A DNA stretch of 64,000 nt from 9FT-COMBO-48-23 sp964400675 (lineage in GTDB: Bacteria > Chloroflexota > Dehalococcoidia > GIF9 > UBA5629): contig CAYNVO010000006.1 of the NCBI GenBank assembly GCA_964400675.1, positions 1 to 64,000 of the forward strand, in the 5' to 3' direction. Position 1 is the stretch's first letter. The number at the start of each line of letters is the position of its first letter. Below the pieces are notes generated by a model. The model worked only from the letters and a program-made list of their open reading frames with translations. It did not search any database and was not told the DNA's origin. Shown one piece after another: positions 26,346 through 35,277 of the stretch. A program made the translations under genes and the position numbers.

Positions 26346-28163
26346 ATGCCATTTTTAGCAAAATTGGGTCGCCGTAAAACTCGCCAGTTGTTCCACACTG
26401 GCATAGTGATAGCCGTAGGCTGCCTTTTCATCCTGCTAGCTGCCTTGCTTCAACCGTTTACCAGCATTAGTTCGTGGCTTTCTGACCAGCTCTTTATACC
26501 TGAACCACCTTCACCAAACATTGTTATAGTAGGCATTGATGATGCCACGCTCGAAGCTTATGGTAAATGGTCGGAGTGGCAGCGCGAGCTTCACGCTCAG
26601 GCTATTGATAATTTGAGTGAAGCCGGAGCCAGGGTAATTGGGTTCGACGTACTTTTTGCCGATACTTCGGCTGATGATTCGGTTCTGGCACAAGCAATAG
26701 AGACGGCCGGCAATGTTGTTCTGTCAGTGGTCGGTGTTGAACCTTTGGCTTCAAATAAACCTGATATTACCTATGAGCGTTTCTTATTGCCTGCAGAACC
26801 ACTTAAGCAAGCTTGTATCAGTCTAGGCCATGCCAATATAGTTACCGATGGCGATGGTGCGATACGACGTCTACCTCTATTGGTCGGCGATAGTTTGGGG
26901 CGAACTTATCCTGCTTTTGCGCTGGCTGTGCTTCATACCTTTTTTCTCGAGTCGCTTCCACAAGAGTATACAGTGCAAAATAATAGACTCCACTTGCTTG
27001 ACCGCGATATTCCAGTAGATGCTTCTAGTTGTCTTCGAATAAACTTCACTTCGGCTGATGACAGTTACGCTACTCTTTCTTATGGCGATGCTATTACCGG
27101 GAATTTTGATCCCGCGGTTGTTAAGCACAAAGTGGTGTTAGTGGGCATGACGGCTACCGGTGACTTAGATACCTGGATGACTCCTGTTTCAATGAGCAGG
27201 ATGCCCGGAGTATGGATACATGCCAATGTTATAGATACCATTCTCAGACAACGGTTCCTGGTGGATAGTGGTTGGGTCACTAACTTGATGGTAATGTTGC
27301 TTCTGGTAATAATTACCGGACTCGCTTTGCCTTGGCTCAAGCTGAAGTGGGGTGGGGCTTTGGTTTCGGCGCTGTTTATTGGCTATCTGCTAGCTGTTTT
27401 CCTTGCCTTTGATAATGGTTATGTCATGACTGTTCTTTACCCTTTGATGCTATTGCCATTAGCTTATGTTACCAATGTTCTTTGTGTGGTAGTTGCTGAG
27501 CAGTCTGATAGGCAGCTTATAAAAGACCTTTTTGGAAGATATGTTTCGCCTCAGGTGGCAACAGAAATCATTGAGCTGGATGATGTTGGAAAACTTGAGC
27601 TCGGTGGCGAGGAGAGAACAGTTTCGGTTTTCTTTGCTGATATTCGTGGCTTTACTGAAATTTGTGAACAGATGCTGCCAAGTGACATTGTTAAAATGCT
27701 TAATAATTACTTGCCAATCATAGTGAAACGAATTCTTGATAATGATGGTATGGTCAATAAGTTTGCTGGTGACAATGTAATGGCGGTGTGGAACGCGCCT
27801 CAGCTTCAGCAAGAACATGCCAGGTTGGCAGTGAAGGCGGCGTGGGAAACTCAGCAGGAGATTATGAAGCGGCAGCAAGATGACCCCTCATTGCCCCGGA
27901 TACAATTTGGTATTGGTATTAATACCGGTGAGGCACTAGCTGGCAATGTAGGTTCATTGGGGCGCGCTGAATACACGGTAATCGGCGATGCTGTTAATAT
28001 GGCTTCCCGCATTTGCGGTGCTACCCCAGGTGGCGAGGTCTGGATTGGGCCTGATACCTATCGCCTGGTAATGGATTGTATAAAGGCTGTGGAACTGCAG
28101 CCACAATCGTTCAAAGGCAAAGCAGAGCCAGTTACTATTTACCGGGTGGAGGGGTTCAGATAG
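26346..28163 (+). CDS. CHASE2-domain adenylate/guanylate cyclase
   Basis: 605 residues. One N-terminal membrane helix (about 15-37), an extracytoplasmic CHASE2 sensor (about 45-290), three further membrane helices (about 315-390) and a class III nucleotide cyclase domain (about 415-600). The metal-binding aspartates lie in VFFADIRGFTEI and FAGDNVMAVWN, and EYTVIGDAVNMASR is a conserved class III stretch. It should make cAMP or cGMP in response to an external signal. The convergent neighbour carries a cyclic-nucleotide-binding domain and could be an effector. Confidence 0.93.
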   Translation: MPFLAKLGRRKTRQLFHTGIVIAVGCLFILLAALLQPFTSISSWLSDQLFIPEPPSPNIVIVGIDDATLEAYGKWSEWQRELHAQAIDNLSEAGARVIGFDVLFADTSADDSVLAQAIETAGNVVLSVVGVEPLASNKPDITYERFLLPAEPLKQACISLGHANIVTDGDGAIRRLPLLVGDSLGRTYPAFALAVLHTFFLESLPQEYTVQNNRLHLLDRDIPVDASSCLRINFTSADDSYATLSYGDAITGNFDPAVVKHKVVLVGMTATGDLDTWMTPVSMSRMPGVWIHANVIDTILRQRFLVDSGWVTNLMVMLLLVIITGLALPWLKLKWGGALVSALFIGYLLAVFLAFDNGYVMTVLYPLMLLPLAYVTNVLCVVVAEQSDRQLIKDLFGRYVSPQVATEIIELDDVGKLELGGEERTVSVFFADIRGFTEICEQMLPSDIVKMLNNYLPIIVKRILDNDGMVNKFAGDNVMAVWNAPQLQQEHARLAVKAAWETQQEIMKRQQDDPSLPRIQFGIGINTGEALAGNVGSLGRAEYTVIGDAVNMASRICGATPGGEVWIGPDTYRLVMDCIKAVELQPQSFKGKAEPVTIYRVEGFR

Positions 28164-28164
28164 T

Positions 28165-30420
28165 TTACTCTTCTAATGCCCGCACTTCAGCGTTGGTCAT
28201 GCGTAACCGATGAGATAAATCTACGGAAACCCTGCGCAGTATATGCGCAGCAAGTGATGGTTCACTTTTGGTAAGCTGATGAAAGTTTTTCTTGGACATG
28301 AATAGCAGCCTGGTTTCGGTTTCGGCACGCACTGTCGCGGAGCGAGGCTTATCTTCCAGGATGGACATCTCTCCAAAAAACAAACCGTCGGAAAACGTTG
28401 CTAACCGATAGTCTCTATTACCGGTAAAAACACTGACGTAACCGGACAGGATGAAATAGATTCCATGTCCTGTCTCTCCTTCTCTAAAGATTATCTCTCC
28501 TTTTCGAAAGGATACCGGTCGCACGTAGCGTTGGATGAGGAGCAAATGCTCAGGCGATAGGTCCTGAAACACGGGTATATCACGTAGCTCAAGTATATGC
28601 TTGTCCTCCTGCGTTTCACTCGTTTTCTCCTTGATTAGAAGGTCTTCAGCCCATTCCAGCGCATGGTCTGTAGCCGGAAAGATGTGGTCGCGACCGACGA
28701 CATCAGTTACACCCACGTCTTCCAGGTAACTGCGCAGGCGCTCTTTATTTTTATCTCCCGGCATGTCTACATAAGACATTAGCAGTTGATGCCCTTTATC
28801 TTTGACGCTGTCTGCTATTTGCCGTAGCAACTGGGTGCCGGTGAGGTCGATGGTATTTACCCGTTTGAGGTCTAAAATAATGAACTTGCTGTCATAATCC
28901 TTTTCTATCTCGGTCAGCAACTTATCACAGGTGCCGAAGAAAAGAGCATCGCTGAGCTCGTATATTTTAATCTGGTGTCCGTGTTCCTCAAGAATTTGCA
29001 TGGCTTCCTGAGTTCGCACCTTCTTCGAGTGTATATCTTCGCCGGTAAATTTTCTGCGTATTATTGTCTTATTTATTTGTTCCCTCACGAAAAGAAGGCA
29101 GGCGATTACCAGGCCTATGCCCACGGCAATCACCAGGTCAAAGATGACCATGCTAATGGTCACAGCCAGGACAATAATCATGTTTTCTAAGGTCGATTTC
29201 TTTCCGAACAGGATTAAGCTCTTATAATCTACCATCTGCACGGCAGTAACCATGAGGATGCCAGCGAGAGCCGACAGGGGAATCCATTTCACGGCTGAGC
29301 TCAACACCAGCACCACAAGCAAAAGCGATACACTGTTAATGACACCTGCAAGCCGTGTTCGCCCGCCGTTGTTTATGCTGACCATGGCAACTGAGGTGGT
29401 GCCGGCGGCAGGGAGACCGCCGAAAATAGCCGAACCCATATTCCCGATTCCCTGACCGATGAGCTCCCTTTTGCTGTTATGCTTGGTCTTTGTCACCATA
29501 TCAACAACAACGGAGGTAAGCAGTGTATCCAGGGACGCCAGAATGCTGAGCGTTAACGCTGGTGCTAGGATGTAAACCCACTTGGACAGGGGTATTTCAG
29601 CAGCGAAGTTGATAAATGACAGCGCCTTGTCGGGAGTGGGCAAAGCGCTGGGAATAGACCCGACAATCAAAGGGTTGCTTTGTGGTTGAAGCAAATCCGG
29701 GCTGGCGATGAAACCGATAATAAAATAGGCAGCAATGCCAGCGCCAACTCCAAGCAGCGCGGCGGGTATGACACGTATCAATCGACCTGCGAACACGGTG
29801 GCGATAATGGTGATTACGCCGACTATAATAGTTACGGAATTCAAACCAGCCTGCCCTGTGATGATTGAAGTGAAGCTTACGGAGCTGTCCACACCAAAAA
29901 ACGGCCGTATCTGTGACAGGAATATGAGCACTGCCATGCCGTTCATGATTCCGGACACTACCGGGAAGGGAATATACTTGATTAATCTGCCGCCGCCTAC
30001 AGCTCCCAGCACAATCTGGAATATCCCGGCGAGCAATATGGTTGCCGCCACCATGAGTAGAATCGCTTCCGCTGCGCTCACTCCGAGGTGGGCAAATTCC
30101 GGGTCCTTGGCGAAACGGGCGATAAATGCCGTAATGACAACCGCCATCGCCGCTGTGGGACCGGTAATCTGCGCCGGTGTGCCGCCGAATATGCTTGCCA
30201 GGAAACCGGCAATGATAAAGGCATAAAGACCGGCAAGAGCTCCCTGGGCTACATAATCAGGTCCGAGGGGTGCAAAAGCTGCCACACCGAAGGCAATGGC
30301 AAGCGGTAAAGCAACTATCGAGGCTGTTATGCCACCGAATAAGTCGCCGCGTAGATTGGCAAACAATCTTAGATTACTTGCCCTTTGAAGTAGGCGCTGC
30401 AAAGAATGCTTCAAAGCCAT
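28165..30420 (-). CDS. SulP-family anion transporter with STAS and cNMP-binding domains
   Basis: About 751 residues. The SulP membrane domain (residues 15-420; FGGTPAQITGPTAAMAV is characteristic) is followed by a STAS domain (about 440-570) and a cyclic-nucleotide-binding domain (about 610-735; GEIIFREGETGHGIYFILSG and FFGEMSILEDKPRSATVRA). It probably moves sulfate, bicarbonate or another anion, with activity tuned by cAMP or cGMP. Stop codons of this gene and the CHASE2 cyclase are one base apart, in convergent orientation. The start may be ATG at 30420 or TTG at 30429. Confidence 0.9.
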   Translation of the reverse strand: MALKHSLQRLLQRASNLRLFANLRGDLFGGITASIVALPLAIAFGVAAFAPLGPDYVAQGALAGLYAFIIAGFLASIFGGTPAQITGPTAAMAVVITAFIARFAKDPEFAHLGVSAAEAILLMVAATILLAGIFQIVLGAVGGGRLIKYIPFPVVSGIMNGMAVLIFLSQIRPFFGVDSSVSFTSIITGQAGLNSVTIIVGVITIIATVFAGRLIRVIPAALLGVGAGIAAYFIIGFIASPDLLQPQSNPLIVGSIPSALPTPDKALSFINFAAEIPLSKWVYILAPALTLSILASLDTLLTSVVVDMVTKTKHNSKRELIGQGIGNMGSAIFGGLPAAGTTSVAMVSINNGGRTRLAGVINSVSLLLVVLVLSSAVKWIPLSALAGILMVTAVQMVDYKSLILFGKKSTLENMIIVLAVTISMVIFDLVIAVGIGLVIACLLFVREQINKTIIRRKFTGEDIHSKKVRTQEAMQILEEHGHQIKIYELSDALFFGTCDKLLTEIEKDYDSKFIILDLKRVNTIDLTGTQLLRQIADSVKDKGHQLLMSYVDMPGDKNKERLRSYLEDVGVTDVVGRDHIFPATDHALEWAEDLLIKEKTSETQEDKHILELRDIPVFQDLSPEHLLLIQRYVRPVSFRKGEIIFREGETGHGIYFILSGYVSVFTGNRDYRLATFSDGLFFGEMSILEDKPRSATVRAETETRLLFMSKKNFHQLTKSEPSLAAHILRRVSVDLSHRLRMTNAEVRALEE

Positions 30421-30645
30421 CCCCTGCAAATGTTATAGAATATACACATCTGCCACGCCCCTGGAAGCCAGGCTCTTCAATAATATAGAGCGGTAAAAAA
30501 TCTCCTCAGATTACTGGCTCACTATTATAGCATTAACGCTGGTTAATGCTATATGGCATCACCCGCCCACTAAAAACTTATTCGGCTTATTGTTATTTAT
30601 TTTAACAATCAAGAGCTACTAACCAGGGAACATTCTGACGCGATG

Positions 30646-30801
30646 CTACTCCATGGGATGCTCTTTGAAGAATTGCCGGATTAGCTCGGTGACGTTGAGT
30701 TCACGGGATGTCCTGCAAATGACCGATTGGGGCAGGTACTGTAAGCCTCCGTGCCAGGTGGGGCCGCCGCCTTCTATGGCGTAGAGAACGACTTCAGCAC
30801 A
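30646..30801 (-). pseudogene. Esterase 3'-end fragment 1
   Basis: About 155 bases similar to the last 50 codons of the esterase at 50768-51718. The minus strand still reads AEVVLYAIEGGGPTW and ends FKEHPME at a stop codon at the same position as in the full gene. Homology stops just before codon 'AE' on one side and at the stop codon on the other. The remaining 5' nine-tenths of the gene is absent. Same strand as the full gene. Confidence 0.82.
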
Positions 30802-30874
30802 GACTTGGAAGTAGGACCAGTGCAAGGGCTCATGCGGCTGAGGAAGACGTGTTATTTTCAGAGGTTATGAGGAG

Positions 30875-31258
30875 CTATCCTACTTCTTGTGGTAAATACA
30901 TAAATGACTGAGGTGGGTACGATACCATAAAGCTGTTTAACGGCAAAGCGTCGTCGTACATTCTCGTTGTTTTTATTTCTATTGCGTAGCCCTTAGGTTT
31001 GTTTGTGAAATACTCAAAGAATCTTTTTTCGCTTATCCCGGAATGATTCTTGGTCTTCATCCATAGTACCTGGGGTTCGTCATGGATTATATCTTCAATC
31101 TCAAATTCCCCGATTATTCGTTTAATTGGATCAGATGCATATACAATTACTTTGTTTACCTCTTGATTCTTAAAAATAGCACGACGGTATTCATACCTTT
31201 TTGTTCCATCGAAAATCTTCAACGCAAATTCCGGCTTAATTGACAATAATACTTTCAT
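30875..31258 (-). CDS. ASCH-like (PUA-superfamily) protein
   Basis: 127 residues. It opens with LLSIKPEFALKIFDGTKRYEYRR, the typical start of ASCH domains, and carries VIVYASDPIKRIIGEFEIEDI further on. ASCH/EVE/PUA-like folds bind RNA or modified bases. It overlaps the 3' end of the PIN-GNAT-EVE gene by 23 bases and is thus the last gene of that operon. A direct enzymatic role cannot be assigned; some ASCH proteins act as ribonucleases or nucleoside hydrolases. Confidence 0.75.
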   Translation of the reverse strand: MKVLLSIKPEFALKIFDGTKRYEYRRAIFKNQEVNKVIVYASDPIKRIIGEFEIEDIIHDEPQVLWMKTKNHSGISEKRFFEYFTNKPKGYAIEIKTTRMYDDALPLNSFMVSYPPQSFMYLPQEVG

Positions 31259-32747
31259 CCGCTTGGCACTCCCGTAATATATCCTTCAGGTTCTTTAGGC
31301 TGATCGGCGTGAAACCTCTAGGCCCTTTTGGTACATTAGGTAGGACTCCCATCTCGATCAACTTTTGACGTGTGATACGTTTGGGAAGAGAGTAAATGTA
31401 TAAGAAGTTCAGTATAAACGGCCAGCTCCCCTTATTAAAATTCCAATGTTTTGACAATTCTTCATCGGTGAATACACTCCTTTTTCTACAAAGACGAATG
31501 AAATCTTTTTCCGTTCGTATTTTATCTATGACGCCTTCGGCTACACCGATTGTCGTTACGACGCTCTTGTAATAACCCCCAGTGCGATAGAACAGGAGTA
31601 CGTCTCCTGAATGTACGTCCCTTTTTATTGATCGTGAAATGTATACTTTGCTTATAGCGTTTCTGTGTGGTTCGTTTTCCACAAAATTCATTGGCGATTC
31701 CGTTCGTAGAATCGAATCAGGGAATAGTTCAGTATGATACTGTGGGTAAATTGGGACGATGAAAATTCGCCCTACCGTTGAAAAGAAAGGATATGTTAGC
31801 TTTGGTATCGACCTGTTAGCCGATTTTTCACAAGATCGCAAATAGACAAGTTCGTTTCCTCTCGGGCTCTTCTTAAATCCGTGGCAACGAAAGCCGTATT
31901 CTTCCAAGAGGTTGATGAGGCGCTGTTGCTCGATGCGCTTATCAAAAATCGTTACATATACCTCATCAACTTTGAGACGAACGGCATTGTCAAAAATGAT
32001 CTTCAGGAATCTTTCCCCCAAACGAAAACCATTGAGTGCCACTTTGAAGCTACCGATTTTAAGGCGTTTCTTAGGGGTAAGAGGGGGGTCTATGTCCGAG
32101 TAATTTTCGTTTTTATCCTCAAGTTTCAGATAGAGAAGCGCTATCGGCTTGTCTTCGGAGAGACAGACATATACTGTTTCCTCTGCCTTCTTGTTGAACC
32201 ACTTTTCATAGCCAGGATAATCTTCTTTGAAGGACGTAAAGAAGTCGTCTGATAGGTCGAGATTGCCGAAAAAGGATTTTCGTGCTGAAAGCACTTTGTA
32301 GTCTGCTAATTCCGGGTTTTCTACTGTAACTTTTTCTAAGAAGGCATCTATAGTAAAAATCTTATCTGAGATTCCCAGTAGTGATGCTTTGTTGAGAAGT
32401 TGCTTATCCTCGGTGATTAGTGCATCAACTCTTCCACAATACAGTTCGTTGATAATTATTGTGTCATTAATATCGTTTTGGTTCTTGTCTATGGGTTCCA
32501 GAATATTACGAACTTCCTCTGGCAAAGGGGCTGTAGTTTTCAGAACATTGTAGTTTGCCAGTTTCACTTTAAAAGATTGGCGGACTTTTGGATCCTCATG
32601 CTTTTCGATTTCCTCAACGGTCAAAGAGTGAATACATTTTGTGTAATGCAAATTATCTAGCCACCTGAATAATACACCGATGTCTTCATTGGTGACGGTA
32701 GATGCTTCTCTGTGGATAACAATATTAGTATCTAGCAGAATCTTCAT
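31236..32747 (-). CDS. PIN-GNAT-EVE multidomain protein, candidate toxin
   Basis: 503 residues in three parts. Residues 1-140 form a PIN nuclease domain with acidic residues in LLDTNIVI, TVEEIEKHE and RVDALITED. Residues about 180-310 look like a GNAT acetyltransferase fold (YVCLSEDKPIALLYLKL, then VDEVYVTIFDKRIEQQRLINLLEEYGF). Residues about 360-470 resemble an EVE/PUA-like domain (HRNAISKVYISRS, GDVLLFYRTGGYYK). PIN domains of this size are commonly RNases; with a small RHH protein encoded just upstream this is plausibly a toxin-antitoxin or defence operon. The region is AT-rich compared with its neighbours, suggesting transfer. Domain calls are by pattern only. Confidence 0.78.
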   Translation of the reverse strand: MKILLDTNIVIHREASTVTNEDIGVLFRWLDNLHYTKCIHSLTVEEIEKHEDPKVRQSFKVKLANYNVLKTTAPLPEEVRNILEPIDKNQNDINDTIIINELYCGRVDALITEDKQLLNKASLLGISDKIFTIDAFLEKVTVENPELADYKVLSARKSFFGNLDLSDDFFTSFKEDYPGYEKWFNKKAEETVYVCLSEDKPIALLYLKLEDKNENYSDIDPPLTPKKRLKIGSFKVALNGFRLGERFLKIIFDNAVRLKVDEVYVTIFDKRIEQQRLINLLEEYGFRCHGFKKSPRGNELVYLRSCEKSANRSIPKLTYPFFSTVGRIFIVPIYPQYHTELFPDSILRTESPMNFVENEPHRNAISKVYISRSIKRDVHSGDVLLFYRTGGYYKSVVTTIGVAEGVIDKIRTEKDFIRLCRKRSVFTDEELSKHWNFNKGSWPFILNFLYIYSLPKRITRQKLIEMGVLPNVPKGPRGFTPISLKNLKDILRECQADESIIVN

Positions 32748-32774
32748 AGCTCGTCTATCACCGCATTTTCGATA

Positions 32775-32960
32775 CTACTTCTGGTAGGCATCTAGGTATT
32801 TTCTTACGATTTTTTCTTGTTCTTCTTCGGTTCCCTTTATGAAATGGTTCAAAGATGCTGCTATAAGGATATTCTTCTTTCTACCTGTCCTTTTTGCTAG
32901 CTCATCCAAAGACAAAGCCAGATTTTCTGGGATTTGCACGGATATAGGTTTTTTCGCCAT
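32775..32960 (-). CDS. Ribbon-helix-helix protein, candidate antitoxin
   Basis: 61 residues. The sequence ISVQIPENLALSLDELAKRTGRKKNILIAASLNHFI is a CopG/RHH DNA-binding pattern: a beta strand, then two helices. The tail is charged. The start ATG at 32960 follows GAGG at a good distance. It is the first gene of a three-gene operon, 27 bases before the PIN-GNAT-EVE gene, the usual antitoxin position, and likely represses the operon through the repeats just upstream. Confidence 0.82.
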   Translation of the reverse strand: MAKKPISVQIPENLALSLDELAKRTGRKKNILIAASLNHFIKGTEEEQEKIVRKYLDAYQK

Positions 32961-32984
32961 AATCATCCTCACGATAATTAATAG

Positions 32985-33037
32985 ATTGATAATACTTTAA
33001 TATTAAAGCATAGAAATGTCAATACTTTACTATCAAT
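32985..33037. promoter_or_regulatory. Operator-like repeats upstream of the RHH operon
   Basis: The AT-rich upstream region holds a perfect 14-base palindrome CTTTAATATTAAAG (32995-33008), a direct repeat AATACTTTA (32991-32999 and 33021-33029) spaced 30 bases apart, and an outer inverted pair ATTGATA/TATCAAT (32985-32991, 33031-33037). Such layered repeats are expected for RHH autoregulation. Confidence 0.6.
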
Positions 33038-33100
33038 TACATTGAGGATGGCGCAAAGATTTTTCTTCGGTCCTCTAATCGTGACAAAATGACGAAAATG

Positions 33101-33255
33101 CTACTTCATCGGATGTTTTTGTAAGAATCGCCAGATTAGCTCGCTGGCGCTGAACTCGCAGGATGTCATGCCAATGACTGATTCGGGCAGGTACTGTAAG
33201 CCTCCGGGCCAGGTATGCCCGCCGCCTTCTACGGCGTAGAGAACGACTTCAGCAG
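33101..33255 (-). pseudogene. Esterase 3'-end fragment 2
   Basis: About 155 bases corresponding to the last 50 codons of the esterase at 50.8 kb. Minus strand reads AEVVLYAVEGGGHTWPGG and ends QKHPMK at a stop codon. Its upstream breakpoint falls after the same bases (GACTTCAGC) as in fragment 1. It separates the PIN-GNAT-EVE operon from the helicase gene. Confidence 0.82.
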
Positions 33256-33288
33256 GCTAAGGGGTGCCCGGAGTACACAGAAGATAGC

Positions 33289-34533
33289 CTACGCAGCGCG
33301 CTGTCTTGTCACCCGGGCAAAATGCCTTTTAGGTCTGGTCCCGTTATTCGGTGATGTACGCCGTCGTATTTGACCCGGGGGGCGGATGTTTTTAGTGTCC
33401 GGCGCGGCAGGCGCCATGTAATCAAAGCCCTGCAGTTTCCGGCGCTCCAGCGGCGCGTTTAGAATACGCTCCAGAGCCTGTACCATGGCTGTATCTTCAC
33501 CGGTTACAAATGTCAGCGCATCACCGTTTTTTTCAACCCGTCCGGTGCGGCCTATGCGATGAGTGTAGGCATCTGTGCTCTCGGGCATGTCGTAGTTAAT
33601 GACATGCGAAATGCTCAAGACATCGATGCCGCGGGCGGCAATATCGGTGGCTACCAGGATTTTAACCGAGCCATCGCGAAAGCCATCGAGCGCAGCCTGA
33701 CGCCGGCCCTGTGACAGGTCGCCCTGCAGCGAGGCTGCTTTAAAGCCCGCCCTTTTCAACTGCTGCATTATGCGCTCGGCGCGGTGCTTGGTGCGGGTAA
33801 AGACGAGTACCGACTCCGTTTCAATACGGCGTAAGACTTCTATAAGCAGCGCAGTTTTGCGTTGCTGCATAACCGGATACAGGGCGTGTGACACCGTGAT
33901 GGCCGGTATGGTCCGGCCGATTTGAACTGTGACCGGATTATGCAGGACTTCTTTCACTAGGCCCCTGACATCATCAGGCATAGTCGCCGAGAAGAGGAGT
34001 GTCTGGCGCTGCGTTAGCAGGCACTTCAGAATACTCCGGATATCCGGTAAAAAGCCCATGTCGAACATCCGGTCCGCCTCGTCGATTACCAGGACTTCCA
34101 CGTGAGATAAATCGATGGTGCCCTTCCAGACGTGGTCGAGCAGGCGGCCGGGACAGGCAACGGCTATTTCGACCCCGTGGCGCAGCCCCTGTATTTGCTG
34201 TACCATGCTTATCCCACCATAGATGGCAAGACTTTGAAGTCCGGTCTGCTGTCCCAGTTCACCGATAGCCTCGCATGTTTGCTCGGCAAGCTCACGCGTT
34301 GGCGAGATTATGAGAGCACGGACCTGACCCCTCGGGCCCTGCAATAGACGCTGCAAGATTGGCAGCACGAATGCGGCAGTTTTGCCGGTCCCGGTCTGTG
34401 CCAGACCCAGAACATCACGGCCCTGCATAATCGGAGGGATGGATTTAAGCTGGATAGGCGTGGGCGTAGTATAACCAAGCGCTCGCACACCAGCTATGAT
34501 GCTGGGATGAAAATTAAAGGTTTCAAAACTCAT
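33289..34533 (-). CDS. DEAD-box ATP-dependent RNA helicase
   Basis: 414 residues with the full set of motifs: Q motif around FHPSIIAGVRALGYTTPTPIQ, AQTGTGKT, PTRELAEQ, DEAD (VIDEADRMFD), SAT, and the C-terminal ARGIDV and HRIGRTGR. It resembles RhlE/CshA-type enzymes that unwind RNA in cold adaptation, ribosome assembly or decay. The neighbours are an RRM RNA-binding protein and ribosomal protein S21, giving an RNA-handling cluster. The tail after residue 370 is basic. Confidence 0.95.
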   Translation of the reverse strand: MSFETFNFHPSIIAGVRALGYTTPTPIQLKSIPPIMQGRDVLGLAQTGTGKTAAFVLPILQRLLQGPRGQVRALIISPTRELAEQTCEAIGELGQQTGLQSLAIYGGISMVQQIQGLRHGVEIAVACPGRLLDHVWKGTIDLSHVEVLVIDEADRMFDMGFLPDIRSILKCLLTQRQTLLFSATMPDDVRGLVKEVLHNPVTVQIGRTIPAITVSHALYPVMQQRKTALLIEVLRRIETESVLVFTRTKHRAERIMQQLKRAGFKAASLQGDLSQGRRQAALDGFRDGSVKILVATDIAARGIDVLSISHVINYDMPESTDAYTHRIGRTGRVEKNGDALTFVTGEDTAMVQALERILNAPLERRKLQGFDYMAPAAPDTKNIRPPGQIRRRTSPNNGTRPKRHFARVTRQRAA

Positions 34534-34607
34534 TAAAATTTAAACTCCTTAGTAAGATATTATAAAGTAATATGTCTCTAACTTACGGCAAGCGATTTAA
34601 CCTGGGA

Positions 34608-34931
34608 CTAGTATCCTCGCTGTCTTTTTGTATTAAAACGACTAATTCTCTTTCTATTGAGGGATATCTTGTCTTTCTCGTCTGAAAGGGGAAGAGCCTC
34701 GATAGTTTCAATTAACCGGCCCCTTATTACTTTGCCCACGAGACTGATAATTGCAGCTTTGCCTTCGGGCTCTAACGGCATTTCAACAAAGCCATATCCG
34801 CGCGGTTGCCCGCTGCCGATATCCCTGTCATCCATGATATTTACAGATTTCACCTGCCCGAAAGCCAGGAATTCTTTCCGAAGTTCATCCACTGTCAGCT
34901 CAAGCGGTAAGTTCCCCACATAGATATTCAT
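34608..34931 (-). CDS. RRM-type RNA-binding protein
   Basis: 107 residues. One RNA recognition motif with RNP2 (NIYVGNLPL) at residue 2 and RNP1 (RGYGFVEMPL) near residue 45, then a basic tail (NRKRISRFNTKRQRGY). Such small RRM proteins in bacteria are usually cold- or stress-induced RNA chaperones. It lies 75 bases upstream of the helicase gene on the same strand. Confidence 0.92.
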   Translation of the reverse strand: MNIYVGNLPLELTVDELRKEFLAFGQVKSVNIMDDRDIGSGQPRGYGFVEMPLEPEGKAAIISLVGKVIRGRLIETIEALPLSDEKDKISLNRKRISRFNTKRQRGY

Positions 34932-35010
34932 ATTAGAACCCCCGTCGTTAAATCACTCACTCTGACTGCCTGTCTGTCGCCGGCATAAGCAGTGACAAAT
35001 TACGTACTTT

Positions 35011-35211
35011 CTAGCGCGCTCCTCTAGTAGCTTGCTGCCGTCTCCGCCTGGCGCTGTTTTTTGTTTTTATCCGGGCAGCGTCTCTCCTGGACACGAAGTG
35101 GAGCTTGGCTTTCGCCTCACGAATGATTCCACTCATCTGCACCTGCTTTTGAAAGCGACGCAGCAGAGAATCCTGGGATTCACCTTGACGTATCTGTACT
35201 TCTAACGACAT
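35011..35211 (-). CDS. rpsU: 30S ribosomal protein S21
   Basis: 66 residues, the normal size. The sequence EVQIRQGESQDSLLRRFQKQV and the strongly basic end (SARRRRQQATRGAR) are typical of bS21. It is a component of the small subunit. It is the first intact gene of the S21/RRM/helicase run. Confidence 0.9.
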   Translation of the reverse strand: MSLEVQIRQGESQDSLLRRFQKQVQMSGIIREAKAKLHFVSRRDAARIKTKNSARRRRQQATRGAR

Positions 35212-35277
35212 AACATATCACCAAATTCCAGCCATAAGCATAGTAAACCGGACATGCCCTATGGATTTGAGACAGCA

